A stretch of 64,000 nucleotides of DNA from Hermatobates lingyangjiaoensis. Taxonomy: Eukaryota > Arthropoda > Insecta > Hemiptera > Hermatobatidae. Every line of letters starts with the position of its first letter. Positions within the stretch are counted from its first letter, which is position 1. The stretch spans positions 1,054,001 to 1,118,000 of the forward strand of contig JAPFBL010000243.1 of NCBI GenBank assembly GCA_026182355.1, written 5' to 3'. Made by a program: the position numbers and the translations under genes. Positions 1 to 10,931 of the stretch are shown here, one piece after another. The notes under the pieces are model-generated. The model saw nothing but the letters and a program-made list of their open reading frames with translations. It did not search any database and was not told the origin of the DNA.

Positions 1-124
1 CCAGTCAGTGCGAGTTGAATAATAATAATAGCCATTTTTCACAAAAAAAAAAAAACAATTACTTGTTCATAAAAAACATATCGCTTTTGATAAACTTATA
101 TATATATATGCAAAATTAAAATTT

Positions 125-320
125 ATCAGGACTCCATCAGTTCTTCAGGTTCAAATTAAACTCTCATTGTCAACATTCCTGTTTTTATTTAAAACAATTT
201 TCATTTGCAGAATATAAAATTATGAAACAGAAAAACTAAGTATTACATCACAAATTATTTTACAAAGAAAATCCCGATAAATTTTAGTTTTGTTTCTATT
301 CCACGGTCGATACTTTTATC
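125..320 (-). repeat. PLE-like terminal repeat fragment, family G
   Basis: This stretch is a diverged copy of sequence found at 35985-36440. Both contain TTCTTCAGGTTCAAATTAAA followed by a tract beginning CTCTCATTG, and both have CGGTCGATACTTTTATC toward one end. The CTGAAGA seen on the minus strand matches the first half of the ribozyme core of other repeats in this window, but a GAAA partner in the right place is not visible. The class is inferred from resemblance to the other PLE-like ends. Confidence 0.4.
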
Positions 321-480
321 ATTTTTTATATTATTATACTATAACAGTACCAATTATATTATTATTATCTTAATATATTAATTATTTTCGAATGTTTTCC
401 AATCTCGATCACATATATTTAACACTATTTTTCTTTCTTATCGAGGTTTGGTCTAGCTTCAATAATGCAACACCTTTATA

Positions 481-518
481 CTGACGTTTCGTCTATGTTT
501 GTAGACATCTTCAGGGCT
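481..518 (-). ncRNA. Hammerhead-like ribozyme motif (helix III ACGU), left arm
   Basis: Read on the minus strand: AGCC, CUGAAGA, one extra U, helix II GUCUA/UAGAC closed by CAAACA, GAAA, then CGU-C. The core is intact. The downstream strand of stem I has mutated (AGU where GGCU would pair with AGCC), so this copy is probably weaker than its partner. Confidence 0.6.
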
Positions 519-658
519 ACATCAATACAGAGTTTAGTTACTATAACATTAAACATAATTATATTACATTATTTAATTAATATAATATTATGTATATTAA
601 TTAAATAATGTAATATTATTATGTTTAATGTTATAGTAACTAAACTCTGTATTGATGT

Positions 659-698
659 AGCCTTGAAGATGTCTACAAACATAGACGAAACGTCGGCT
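659..698 (+). ncRNA. Hammerhead-like ribozyme motif (helix III ACGU), right arm
   Basis: Stem I is AGCC (659-662) with GGCU (695-698), four perfect pairs flanking the core directly. The core reads UUGAAGA (first C changed to U), one extra U, helix II GUCUA/UAGAC, GAAA at 687-690, palindrome ACGU and C as the cleavage-site base at 694. Combining the intact core of the left arm with the intact stem I here gives a complete type I hammerhead with a four-base palindrome instead of a normal helix III. Confidence 0.65.
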
Positions 699-964
699 TA
701 AAGGTGTTGCATTATTGAAGCTAGACCAAACCTCGATAAGAAAGAAAAATAGTATTAATTATTTTAAAATATATTTGATAGTATTTCAGTTATAAGCATT
801 AATTTTCATACCCACGCCACACCCACTTCCATCCTATTTCCAGTTATTTGTGCCCCAGACTCTAATGCTTGACTATGTACACAAAATATATGTGTATTTT
901 GCACAATTTATTTTATACCATACTACTATGTTGATAACTCTCTGCTTAAATTGTATTTTTTAGC

Positions 965-1060
965 TTTACGCCTGAAGAAGAACACTATGTATTCGAAAAC
1001 GCTTTGTTTAGACTGTTAAAATTGTATATGTGGAGACTATTTTATTAGGTTATTACCCTA
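965..1060 (+). repeat. PLE-like end, family A (half unit)
   Basis: This fragment has CCTGAAGAAGAACAC, a loop, GTATTCGAAA and ACGC, matching the family A ribozyme core with a few mutations. It is followed about 50 bases later by TGTGGAGAC, which in other copies of the family sits at the same distance. No inverted partner is visible. Confidence 0.55.
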
Positions 1061-1079
1061 TAAAGGAATTTATTAATTT

Positions 1080-1415
1080 ATAGGGGATCGGCATTTATTT
1101 TACTATTCGGTCAATCGTTGTGCGGAGGAAAGGTGTAAGGTGACGTTGGGTGGGAAGAAAGAAAGTGTGTAATGACTCTATAACAATGAAGCGGCAATAT
1201 TGTGCTGCTTCGTGGTATGCAAATTTTTTTTCTCCAGTCTCTAATTGGAGTTTGATTGAAGTTATTATTTATATTTTGTTGAGGCCAAGGGAAGTTTAAG
1301 AAGATGTGATGTAAGAGGGGTCAAGGTCTGAGAAGGTAAGGAGAGTTTGCCTAACATCCTTGCACCTGTATCTGAACCACTCCGAGGTCTTTTGCCGCAT
1401 GAAATACACGTATTC
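1080..1415. other. Unique, less A+T-rich block; possible regulatory element
   Basis: This stretch does not resemble any other part of the window and is visibly richer in G and C than its surroundings. It contains a perfect POU octamer ATGCAAAT near 1220, a TAATCC site near 1418, and GAAGC and GCTTC arms that could form a short hairpin near 1190. These are weak hints of a conserved noncoding element; nothing here proves function. Confidence 0.2.
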
Positions 1416-3125
1416 ATATTAATCCTTTACAACTCGCAACGTGTTAACCTTAAAATTCTTCATCGTTATTTTTAATTCTATATAATAAATAGCCATGCAT
1501 GTCTTCACGAATTATAGTTAGAAACATTTTAGGGCAGGCCTTCTTAAATTTGTTCACCACACGGCGCATTCATGAATTAAAGAAAATTCTGGGAAACACC
1601 GCAGATTTAAATATGAGAAAAAATACCAATAAAACTCAACTAGTGTTAAATTAGTGCCAATTTTGAGAAGTGGATATAGTTGCTTTTGTATTGCTGCATA
1701 AAAATAATATAATTTACCATTTTTATGCTAAAATTTTCTTATATTATTTTTCTTCTCATAGTTTCTATAGGATTGCTTTAATCGCTAGGAGTTTTGGTGT
1801 GTTTATGGTTATACTAATAAAAATGATACAATTTATAATGGTGATATTAGTATTTAATGACAACAACAAAAACAGGAAAGTAATACAGATGATGCTAAAA
1901 TAAGTCCTCATTTTTTAATATGATATATTGTACTCTAGTATCCTAGTCAGAAACATGCGCTTGACGAGACTTGGTAATTATTTTATTATTAGATCTTCCA
2001 TGTGATAAACACGCTCTCAACTATTCGTTAACACCTTTCACACGTGATCTATTTTTACATTTAATGCTATATAACATAGAAACATAGGCATCTTGTTCAC
2101 AGAGATAATATGTAGAAGATTGTAATATATCTGTCATTACTTTCCTGTGGATATTTTAAAATGTCAACTGATGAAGACTTTTCTCTTATATGAAAAACAT
2201 TTAAGTTGAATAGCAAAAAATTATGAAATTTAACCAAATTTCTTAAATATTCAAATATAGTCTTCTTTTTCCTTGGAGCACACCTGAGTGTCTTCCTTGC
2301 TGCATTAGTGCTCTCTGGCGCACATTTGATACGTATTTAAAACGTATGCAAAAAAGGTATATAAAGAAATGAAGGATAGTAATTTTTTATAATATACTAT
2401 AGTAGTAGCACAAAGATGAAAAGAGAAAATGGGTGGTACATTTATTGGTAGCCACAAATAATTCTTCAAAAATTCGCTTGTGGGTAGCTAGTCGCAGGTT
2501 GGCCTTCCCTGCTCTGTAGTAAGCTCTTTAGAGTTAAAAAAGCATTTTCGGAAAACATAACATATACCATATCGCCCCTTTGGTTAAACACTTGTGATTT
2601 AACTTCTTATCAGTCCAACATTAGACTACTAGAAAGTTCTAGTACATTAGAAAAAGTGTTTTCTCTTATTTTTCAATTCCTTCATATAAGACAAAGTGTT
2701 GCATGTTTACATTATTCAGTCGACCCTAACTCTCTGCAGCTAAGGAGTGCTTGCGCCCACCTGGGGGTGCTAGAAAAGTCTACGTAAATAATAGGTCATT
2801 ATTATTCTTTAATATTTTTTAAATTTTTATTTCCCAACATTCAGCTTGCTAGAAAACATCTCATTTCTTTAACTTTCATGAGTATGTTTGTTATTTTGAT
2901 TGTTTAACTGTAGCAAACTTTCAGAAGTGTGAATCCTCATATTATTATCTTGCACATATTTCAAGGAAATTAATATTTTTTTTTACTATACTTTCTTTGT
3001 TATACACTCAGTGTGTCTGATTTTGTATTGTTATTTTTTTCCTTCAGAATAATATACATTCTAAAGAGTGGGAGGTTTAAATGAAATTTCTTTAGGGTAA
3101 CAAGGACACTACTGTAGGAGATATG
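1416..3125. other. A+T-rich stretch, no feature recognised
   Basis: No coding sequence, RNA gene or clear repeat was recognised. A weak CTGATGAAGAC near 2168 recalls the ribozyme core, but no helix II or convincing GAAA context follows. Short open frames here (for example 1670-1903) show no protein-like composition. Confidence 0.5.
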
Positions 3126-3455
3126 TAGTAGTATGTAGTGAACAGTGATCAAGAACCGTCAGGTGATTTTATATATGGTGGTATATACTATAGGTAGTAC
3201 TAGCTGATCTACCCGACGCTGCCCGGGCGGTGGATTATGCCCCGGCATTTTCGTTATGGGCGGTAGATCCCAAAAAAGGACCTGATCGAAATCAAAATAC
3301 CGTACTTAGTTACTCCGAAAAAAGTTATATAACATCAATATGTTTCATTGTCTCTAAATGTCTCCTGTTTTATATCTATAGCGGACGGACAGACAAAGTT
3401 TGTATTTTATATATACGGACGTAGGTAGCAGTATGTAGTGAACAGTGATCACGAA
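3126..3455 (+). repeat. Dispersed repeat K, copy 1, between 22-bp direct repeats
   Basis: The inner part (about 3195-3425) matches, in reverse orientation, 41866-42060. Shared landmarks are GATCTACCCG, GCCCCGGCATTTTCGTTA, TTACTCCGAAAAAAGTTATA and a GACAGACAAAGTTTGTATTT end. The inner part is bracketed by an identical 22-bp sequence at 3130-3151 and 3430-3451, exactly 300 bases apart. This could be a long target duplication or an older tandem duplication. The CAGACAAACTTTG-type end recalls the tail of non-LTR elements, but the class is not settled. Confidence 0.6.
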
Positions 3456-4915
3456 TTCGCTTCCATTATAATTCTGAAATTTCAAGACTGAAGTTAGTAG
3501 TTTAGGAGAAAAAAAAGTTGTGTAAAAACTCATTTTAAAAAAAAAGTGACATTTCCTGTCATGTATGGGAAAGTCACTTTTGACTTCCATATTATGGTCA
3601 TTTACTTATTGACCTCACGTTTACAATCGCAGAGTTAATTTTGAGTAAAAGTAGGCCCAGTAGGAGGGAAGGAGTTTTTTTTTTTTTTTGTAGTGGGGTA
3701 GTAGCTGTTAAGACACGCTTAGTTGTGTTCTGAACAAAGCAATCACTTATGCGAAGTAAATGGAACAAAATCAGACTTGCTGGTCTTATCTAAGGGATGA
3801 ATAATTATTTTCCTCTTCCCATCTTTCCTCACAATAACCAGACCTTATTCTTGAATGTTGTATTGTCAAACTTCCATTCTCCTTGCATGCTTGTTTTCGT
3901 TTCTTGTCTAAACATTCAACTTATTCGCATTTCACTCTTACCTACTTTTTCTTAAATTGAAATAATGCCAAAGATTTGATAATAGCAAATGTATTTATAA
4001 AACTTACGAATACAATACTTCTTTCAGAGTAATAGTAATATATCTTCACATCGAGTTATTTTGCATTAAGTAATATTTGTTTAATTAATTTCCTTAAAGT
4101 AATTTCTAAATAGAATTCATACAATAACTGAATAGAAATGTAATTTGTGATGAGCGCTTATGAAACGGAAATAGAACTGAAATGTTGGATTATTAAAGTT
4201 GGTATATTCCTACTGTACCAGAAAATCATCTCAAAATTATAGCGATTGAAATGGGACAAATTCGTTCTAATGATTGTTTAATATTACATTTAATGGTTAT
4301 TAGTTCGTAGTTCTACATATTCAACATCTGATACATATTGTCGTTCCAATGACGTAGCTGTTTTGATTTTATCATGCAGCTGAGCCTTAGTGCCATACCA
4401 TGATATAGCAGAATAGGTTGATGTTGATTTTAATTTCACCACATCAAGAGAAATCAATACTCTTCACGATTGAGAACAACGAGACAGTTCTCGTGAAGTT
4501 ATCTTTGGTGGACTTGCGAAGGCGGGCTTCCACGGCATACATCAGCAAAAGCCTGATGATGAAAGAGATCGTCAAGACTTACAGAGGAAAAATGAAAAGA
4601 GAAAAACAATCAGTTACTAGTGACCACTTTGACTCCGTTACGACGATCAATAAGAAGGTCGAACGATCTGGTAACCAAGTCTGTTTATCACCCTTTTGTA
4701 TTTTTCATTTCTCCTGAAAACTGTGTTCAAAATCGTTAAAAAAAAATTCTTTTAAAATGTTCTGATTCATTGTGAATGAATGGATATAATTTCTATGCAT
4801 AAAGATAGGGTTTTATAATTTTCATAAAAAAAGTTGAAGTTGTAATATTATTACCCGAATATATGACTTTAACTGATTTTAACATTTTTTTTAAATTTCG
4901 ATCAGTTAGTTCTTG
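3456..4915. other. A+T-rich stretch with one unrecognised open frame
   Basis: An open frame of 99 codons at 4418-4717 (plus) has a fairly balanced composition but matches no family I know and shows no clear splice-site context. I see no other feature. It could be a chance frame or a decayed exon. Confidence 0.35.
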
Positions 4916-4929
4916 GTGCCTTTTTTTTT

Positions 4930-5195
4930 TTTAAGACAATCTGGTTTCGTGTAAGGAGCAAGCTCTGATAACTAGTTGAAGGTGCTTAAGTGAAGGAGAA
5001 AGTTGCCCAGTGACTGGTAAACAGCGTCTTGTTAACTTGAGGAACGTGCGGAAAAAACCTATTAGTGCCTTGGGCTGTGCTAGGTAGTACTGGCTTAGGT
5101 GAGACACGCGAACCAACTGGCTGGGGCCTGCAGGACCTCCTCATCAGGGCGGTGCACTGCACACGTGTCACACCAATGTCTTAGCCGTGTATCCA
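4930..5195. other. G+C-richer block of unknown nature
   Basis: This block stands out by base composition. It includes GCTGGGGCCTGCAGGACC and GTGCACTGCACAC. Neither a conserved protein nor a second copy in the window was recognised. It could be an old repeat or a conserved noncoding block. Confidence 0.2.
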
Positions 5196-5358
5196 GTATT
5201 TCATTAGAAATCAACATTATTATTACTGCCATCATACCTGTTTTCCTTTGTCCATAATTTAAATATATATATATATATATATATACTTAATGATATATAT
5301 ATTATTATATATATAATATATGACATATATTATATATGTATTATATATATTATATATT

Positions 5359-5568
5359 ACTAAGCATGAGTCATAGATTTTAATTTAACATGTCACTTGG
5401 CCTTTCTTGAATTTCTTGGACTTTCAACTCTTTTATTCTAACAGCTTGTTTCTTGTTCATTGTTGACCTTTGACCTTCTCTTTATATGAACCTGTACTAT
5501 CCTTTTAATCTATTTATAGCAATGACTAAGCATGAGTCATCGATTTTAATTTAACATGTCACTTGGCC
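5359..5568 (+). repeat. 45-bp direct duplication, 164 bp apart, before a PLE N-terminus
   Basis: A tract of about 45 bases, including CTAAGCATGAGTCAT and TTAACATGTCACTTGG, occurs at 5359-5403 and again at 5523-5568 with one or two differences. Both copies include the ATG that starts the PLE-like frame at 5556, but they diverge right after the fourth codon. Only the second copy continues as coding sequence. This looks like a partial tandem duplication of the 5' end of a PLE, as expected when PLE copies insert in tandem. Confidence 0.6.
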
Positions 5569-5711
5569 AATTCCTTTTCCAGTTGAACCCTGTTAGCAGG
5601 AGGTTAGTTCGTAGGATCGAATCTCTCAGTCTTAAGATCGTGAATGCTGAGACTGCGGTTAATTTTAATGATACCTGTTTAAAAGAGGATCTGCTGCCTA
5701 TTTATACCAAT

Positions 5712-5723
<12 letters not shown>
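5556..5723 (+). pseudogene. PLE-like protein, N-terminal fragment (55 codons)
   Basis: The frame starts with MSLGQ and runs through a basic helix-like part (RRLVRRIESL) to FNDTCLKEDLLPIYTN, after which it enters a (TA)n tract and stops. The same protein is encoded at 46031, almost identical, and related versions lie at 12428, 34617, 35290, 35499, 45560 and 45872. The shared pattern FN-x-TC-x4-LLP-x-YTN is typical, in my judgement, of the N-terminal region of PLE proteins; a profile search would be needed to confirm it. Nothing of the reverse transcriptase or nuclease follows. The break lies exactly at the (TA)n junction. Confidence 0.6.
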
Positions 5724-5745
<22 letters not shown>

Positions 5746-5830
5746 CGAGTTCATGAACTCGTATGGTGTCCGGTTTGGATCGTATTTCCGTTTTAAGGAA
5801 AAGTGTTCAACTTTTCAGATAGAAACAAAA
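5711..5830. repeat. (TA)n tract followed by a family F end
   Basis: About 35 bases of TA repeat separate the PLE N-terminus from a tract containing GGATCGTATTTCC. That tract is the inverse of one bordering the family F inverted repeat at 25575-25620. It therefore looks like a second PLE-like end joined through the microsatellite. Confidence 0.45.
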
Positions 5831-6310
5831 TTTGACTCTTCCTTCTAACAAATTTACAATGTCATAACTTCAATGCTAGTGGTTGTCCAACACTGAAGTG
5901 ATGGTTCTAATGAACTCTAGTATGATGGAAATATTCATTGTGTTTTGTTTCATATGAAGCCAGTTTTTATGGTTCTCTGTTGATATTGTGAAAAAACTAT
6001 TGGTACAATTTTGGGTAGTGGAAAGAAAAAAGGGATCATTCCAGATTTTGTATCTTGGAATCAGATGTGGTTTGTCATTAAATCTTGATGATTTCTAGAT
6101 GTCTTTATCTAGGATGTTAACAATTATGTGGGAACTCAACTTTTGCAGAAGACTTAAACGTTCGGTCCCAAGTTAGTATTATATGTGAGCTAGTCATTAA
6201 ACAGTTAAATTATAGTGATCACGTGCAAGCAAATTTTAGTTTTAACAACCTATTTAAGCATTATTGTGTTTTACTTATTTAGTACTTGACATGTGTATAA
6301 CATACAGTAT
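5831..6310. other. A+T-rich stretch, no feature recognised
   Basis: Nothing coding or repeated within the window was recognised here. Confidence 0.5.
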
Positions 6311-6316
6311 GACATA

Positions 6317-6450
6317 TTCACCACAAGGAATTTATTTGCGACGCGTTTTGATTGAGTGTTTGCTAACTCCTAAATCACTGAAGAAGATGTGCCTAATGAT
6401 GAATACTATAAGTGTTCGAAACGCGTCTTAAAAAAAGTCCTTGTGGTGAA
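6317..6450. repeat. Family A inverted-repeat unit with degenerate ribozyme
   Basis: TTCACCACAAGGA at the left end is the reverse complement of TCCTTGTGGTGAA at the right end, and ACGCGT occurs in both arms. The right arm has CTGAAGA at 6378, then an enlarged helix II region ending AGTGTTC, GAAA and the palindrome ACGCGT. About 17 extra bases sit in helix II, so activity is doubtful. The left arm has lost the CTGANGA half. Confidence 0.6.
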
Positions 6451-7076
6451 GACGTAGTATATTTTTCTTATAAAATTTAGTTAAATTTATTTATTTTTAA
6501 TGTAAAGAATCTAAACCAATCGTATAATGTTTTGCACCAACTGCATTCGTGCTGATTAAACAATGAGCCAAACCTCCCGGTCTTGAGCAGCACTCATAAT
6601 ATCCAGCGTCAGATAACATCGAGGACTCCATGCCAGTGGTAAACCATCATAAGGTGTCCATCATCAGGTCATTGTTTCCATAAAACACCATCTGTAATAT
6701 CCTTATACCTATAGAAACAACAAAACGCTGAAAATACTAAATTTAACGAAGTATATTGAGCAAGCTTATTTGCCTTTAACCCCTAAATCTGAGATAATAA
6801 ATTCCGTTATATTCCGTGGCTTTGCCCTCCTTCTACACTAATTCTCTGCAGTACTTAATAAATTGTCCCCCTAGATGGTTTGAAACAATTACGTTTATAA
6901 TTATCCCTCATGAATATAATCCCCCAATACATTTTGTATTATACAGTTCATAAAGGCACCTTTTAATCTATAATTGTTATAATTAATTACGGGATTATTG
7001 ATTCTTTTAACATATGATGAAAAGCCAGAATTATAATTCAGCCTCGTTAATTATGTTCTTATTTATGGTACATTTA
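6451..7076. other. A+T-rich stretch, no feature recognised
   Basis: No gene or repeat was recognised. A slightly G+C-richer part at 6540-6670 has no second copy in the window. Confidence 0.4.
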
Positions 7077-7387
7077 GGGGGCCAGGTTAGTTCAGTGGTT
7101 AACGTACTCGCCTCTGGGCTGGTAGGTCCGGGGTTCGATCCCCACCTGGCCCTCGATTTATTCACGCGGAAGATGAATAACTCAGAGTGCGTCGTCACTC
7201 GGAGAGGACGTTAAGCCGTCGGTTCCGAGCCTGTACGATGTCAGGTACTCGTTGAAGATCCCTACTGTAAATAAATTTTTGTTACGCAAAATTTAGGACT
7301 CCCAATGTAGAATCTGTAGAATCACCGATCAAACAAAAAGCCGGTAAACGGCTGATGTTATCACTCGTTAGAGGATCGGTTTAAACA
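7077..7387 (+). mobile_element. tRNA-derived SINE, copy 1
   Basis: The head looks like a tRNA gene: box A TAGTTCAGTGG at 7088-7098 and box B GGTTCGATCCC at 7132-7142, the internal promoter of RNA polymerase III. A tRNA-unrelated body follows (TTTATTCACGCGG, GACGTTAAGCCGTCGG, GTACGATGTCAGGTACTCG, TTTAGGACTCCCA), and the tail variant ends CGGTTTAAAC before an A-rich run. The same family occurs at 26272, 29070 (minus), 32786, 34376 (minus), 40700, 54839 and 59541. The tRNA head cannot fold as a functional tRNA because the acceptor stem and anticodon arm are disrupted. Confidence 0.85.
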
Positions 7388-7823
7388 AAAAAAAAAAATA
7401 AAATAAAAGTACGGTACAGATATTTAAGGGATTAGTGAAAACCCTTGATTTCATAATGACTTTAGAAAGTAATTGTTTACACTTCTTAAAATAACTTTGT
7501 AATAAATATCTTTATCGTGTAATAACTGAGTGAAGATTTAAAATGATTTAAAATTATTCTATCTCCGGTGGTTATTTATGTAGCGTTTTATCACCTTCAA
7601 TACAATGTTTCAATTGAAATGTAACAGAATATCGTCTTGGAATAGGGACATAACATATATTATGTTTAGGGTAGGAGGTATAAATTAAATGTATATAGCT
7701 TCAACGTATATCATTTTTATTTCTAAGAATTGACTGCAATAAAAAAGGAATATGAAGCATTCTTTAACTATGGACCAGATATCTTGTCGTTACGATTGTG
7801 TCTTATAATGTTTTCTTCTGTTC
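7388..7823. other. A+T-rich stretch, no feature recognised
   Basis: No feature beyond short A-runs next to the SINE tail. Confidence 0.5.
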
Positions 7824-8008
7824 TGAGGTAAAATGGATAAACCAACAAAAGTCTCCACACAAATGAAGTTTTATTCAACGCGTTTCAAACACTTTGTGTT
7901 CATCATCAGGAAGACACCAAGGATGTGGTACTGACGGGTTGGTCCAGTGAAAACAACTGAAAACTTCATTTGTGTGGAAACTTTTGTTGGTTTATCCATT
8001 TTACCTCA
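7824..8008. repeat. Family A inverted-repeat unit
   Basis: The outer 47 bases on each side are near-perfect reverse complements (TGAGGTAAAATGGATAAACC at the left end, its inverse at the right end). The left arm contains a minus-strand ribozyme core at 7876-7910: CCUGAUGAU, helix II GAACAC/GUGUUU, GAAA, ACGCGU, U. The right arm keeps the outer part but lacks the core, so the unit is asymmetric. Confidence 0.7.
7876..7910 (-). ncRNA. Hammerhead-like motif, family A (helix III ACGCGU)
   Basis: On the minus strand it reads CUGAUGA, an extra U, GAACAC loop GUGUUU, GAAA, CGCGU, U. The core bases are intact and helix II has one G-U pair. Stem I is weak. Confidence 0.55.
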
Positions 8009-8009
8009 G

Positions 8010-8331
8010 AATGAGTAAATACCACACAATTACGGATTGCACAACTAAGGTTTTTTTCTGTGCTTTGAAAATGTGTTCTGGTTATTTTTTGTTGTTTTAA
8101 TATTCAAAACAGTTTATTGTGAGATTTCTGCATAAAAATAGTAAGTTTCCAGCTGCTTAGTCAACTGAAAATTCGAGACTTAAGTGTGTTTTCTATATTC
8201 ACAAATAACTCATTAGTTGTACAATACGTAATTGTGTGGTATTTAATCATACTGGTGTGAACAAAGTCTCCTTAAACAGAAAAGAAGCCAATGATTCTAC
8301 GCGTTTCGACCACTTCGTGTCATAGTCAGGT
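8010..8331. repeat. Second family A unit, with flanking inverse termini
   Basis: GAGTAAATACCACACAATTA near 8010 is the approximate inverse of sequence at 8216-8250 (TAATTGTGTGGTATTTA). Right after it is a minus-strand core at 8297-8330 (CCUGACUAUGACACGAAGUG, GUCGAAACGCGU). The GTGTGGTATTTACTCA border recurs at 9570, 40235 and 49590, so it marks the true outer end of family A. Confidence 0.6.
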
Positions 8332-9560
8332 TACAATACTATCCGAGTCTTCAGAATGTTTGTAGTTTATAGCTGAAGCACCTAACTTTGATGAGTCATT
8401 TGGGTCTATGTTTGTAGCTTTTATAAGTTGCTCTCAAAACATCTTCTTTTGGACACTAGGTGTTGATTGACATCTTTTCTTGTTTCTTGACCACAGTGCT
8501 TGATGTCCGGTTTGCATGTCTTACCTACTTTGGTTTATTAACATATTCCCAGTCATTTATACCATAATCCTGTAAGAAACCAAACTAAGCTGATGTTTTT
8601 AAATGTTTTGCCCTTTAGCTATGCCTTAGGGAAAACTAACACATCGCCATTTAATAATTTCTAGAAAGTCCTCAAAATACTAATTTCCATGGAATTACAA
8701 TCAATGAAAATTTAGACTGCTATTATTAGTCCCAGATTTCCATTTTATTACAGTACTCGTATACATATAAACTCGTCATCAAACAAAACCAAAGATTTTT
8801 CAAAACAAAAACGTATAATTCAAATTATAGAAAAAATTGTTAAATTAAATCAAGTGGCTATACAAACAAATATAATAAAGTTTTAGAACTTGAATTCATA
8901 TGCAGACAAGAAGGTTAGTTGTCAAAAGGTTTATTTTGAGTGTGTATTATTGAAATCCAATTTAATTTATCCAGTCGGAGAATTAAGGATGAAGGATTAG
9001 TGGAATAAAGATATTATTAGTGGTATAAATAAAGATATTATGACATAAATTCTACTTGGATGAAACCTGAGAGTCAAATAGTTTTTTTAAATGCCATGAA
9101 ATTTGTACAAGCACCTATTTTTACACCAGAGAAAAATATATTTCTTCTTAACAGCGAACAGTTAATATATTACGCAATTCCATATTCAAACTTTCTAAAT
9201 AATTTAAGCGATAAGGGATTCTCAATATTTCAATTCTCGATTGATGGGGAGTTTATTGTTTTGTGTTGGCTGGTCGCCAGATTTTCGGCTTGATATATCA
9301 TTTTAATATGTCCGGATTTCAACAAATCATATTTAACTCAATGATTTTATAAACGTATTATTTAAATAATTTTTTTGAAGTGTATATTTACTTTTGTGAA
9401 TCTTTGTTTATAGCCAACAATAGTTCGATACAAAAGTATTAAGCCAAGGACATCCCTCTGCTTTGACCTTTAGATTCAGGTTTTCTTGGAATCATGAATA
9501 TTTTGCATATCTGCATTTTATTTGGGAAATAACCATTAGTTGATTTCTAAGGAAGTGCAG
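8332..9560. other. A+T-rich stretch, no feature recognised
   Basis: No coding or repeated feature recognised. The open frame at 9060-9293 has no recognisable domain. Confidence 0.45.
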
Positions 9561-9564
9561 TCAG

Positions 9565-9685
9565 TTATTATGTGGTATTTGCTCATTGTAGGGTGAAAAT
9601 ATTACCGATATGGTCTTCACATATAGCAATCTAATAGTATAAACCACTGGTTTCGAAGACACAGTATTCTTCTTCAGGCATTATA
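9565..9685 (-). repeat. Family A half unit with ribozyme-like core
   Basis: The outer border TGTGGTATTTGCTCATTGTA, then GATATGGTCTTCACAT, and the minus-strand core CUGAAGAAGAAUACUGUGUCUUCGAAACC (9648-9677, written here in two parts: CUGAAGAAGAAUACUG then UGUCUUCGAAACC) match the unit at 49435-49615. Helix III is degraded (ACCAGU instead of ACGCGU). Confidence 0.55.
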
Positions 9686-10735
9686 TAAAAAAATACAAGG
9701 AAATTAGTGAATTATCTATATGTACCATAGACTATACATCAGACGCTCATACCTGGGTATTCCTAGATACAAGATTTCACATAAACACGTTGAATAAGAA
9801 TCAATGATCAAACCACAATATGAAAAATAAGACTAAGATATCCGCGTGAACATTTGAAACTCATCAAAACAATAACTAGAAATAGTGTAAGGATTTATTC
9901 CAATTTCACATGAAAAATATCGATTTGAACCTCCAATGTTTAGAATTAACGGCAAGAAAGCACTACTACTAAAGCATATGAAATCACGGGAAACATTAGC
10001 TGGTGTACGATGGCTTGTACTCGTTAAAATCCTCTGCTGCAATAAAATTAAAAAAAGTTAGAACTCCCCTGTAATATGGTAGTTTGGGAATAGCCTGCTA
10101 GTTTGCTTTCCTTATACTAAAAATGGATGCCAAATGCCAAAAAAAAAAAGAAGAAACCGTGGTTCTAGCCAATTAGAAGAAACAGAATAATCTTGCTCTC
10201 TTAGGAAACCATTTATGTTTAGGAAAACTACACTGGCTGAAATATTGAAAGCCACTTGTATTCTGTGATCATTACCTTCTGAAAAATATGTTGGCACCTC
10301 TCCAAGGCCAGTTAGGTCCTCGTCACATTCCATCAAACAATTTATTTCAAACAAATCTCATAATTTATTTCCCAGTCATAATTCATAATAAACCACTTCA
10401 AAAAAAAAAAAAAATTAAATTGAAATAAGAAATTTAGAATATTATAAAATTAAACTTAAACGCTTTTGAAGGCGCTGTTTATTTTGGCTATTAAAAAAAA
10501 GAAGAGTTTTATGCTTGTAAATTTGATGTTATGGGGTAGTTGAAGAAAGGCTCTTAGTGACGAGGCAGAAAATTGGCACAGTTTATGACCGCCTCATCCT
10601 GTCAGTGTTACAGCAAAAAAGAAACGGAGGGGGATACACAAGATGAATTTAAATGAAAAAAAAGAAACTATAATAATTAAAAGAAAAAGAAAGGATACAT
10701 TTATTAACGATATGTATTAATGAGTTAATATATAT
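9686..10735. other. A+T-rich stretch, no feature recognised
   Basis: Poly-A runs and low-complexity sequence; no gene or repeat copy recognised. Confidence 0.45.
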
Positions 10736-10835
10736 ATATAATTCACTCAAAATTCGAAAAAACGTTTCAAACTGGACGCAAATCAGCTCAAAAACGAAGA
10801 AAAACAACACACAGAGAAAGAGACACACTTACAAA

Positions 10836-10866
10836 CTCAAATTTTCGGATTATCCGTCTTCAGAAG
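10836..10866 (-). ncRNA. Hammerhead-like motif, family B (helix III AAUU)
   Basis: Minus strand: CUGAAGA, extra C, GGA/UCC helix II with a UAA loop, GAAA, AUU, U, then GAG of stem I. Core bases are intact. Helix II is only three pairs. Confidence 0.5.
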
Positions 10867-10931
10867 AAAAGAGAATGGGAGACCAAGCACGCCGGAAACA
10901 CAACGGTGTGCTTGGCCGCCCATTCTCTTTT

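Larger units (their letters stand above)
424..753. repeat. 330-bp near-perfect palindrome with two hammerhead motifs
   Basis: The left arm (about 424-585) is the reverse complement of the right arm (about 590-753) with only a few differences, so the unit is almost a full palindrome centred on an ATTAAT-rich spacer. Each arm carries a hammerhead-like core, on the minus strand at 481-518 and on the plus strand at 659-698. A transcript of the whole unit would fold into one long hairpin. PLE terminal repeats are known to occur in inverted orientation, so I read this as two PLE ends fused head to head with no coding part between them. Confidence 0.75.

Noticed and set aside
2166..2205. Ribozyme core CTGATGAAGAC...GAAAAAC
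   Set aside because: No helix II pairing, no palindrome and no repeat context; such short matches are expected by chance in A+T-rich DNA.
4418..4717. Host exon or small gene of 99 codons
   Set aside because: No recognisable domain, no clear splice signals or polyadenylation context, and no coding-like continuation nearby.
7077..7150. Functional tRNA gene
   Set aside because: Boxes A and B are present, but the acceptor stem does not pair and several dispersed copies have a shared non-tRNA body, so it is a SINE.
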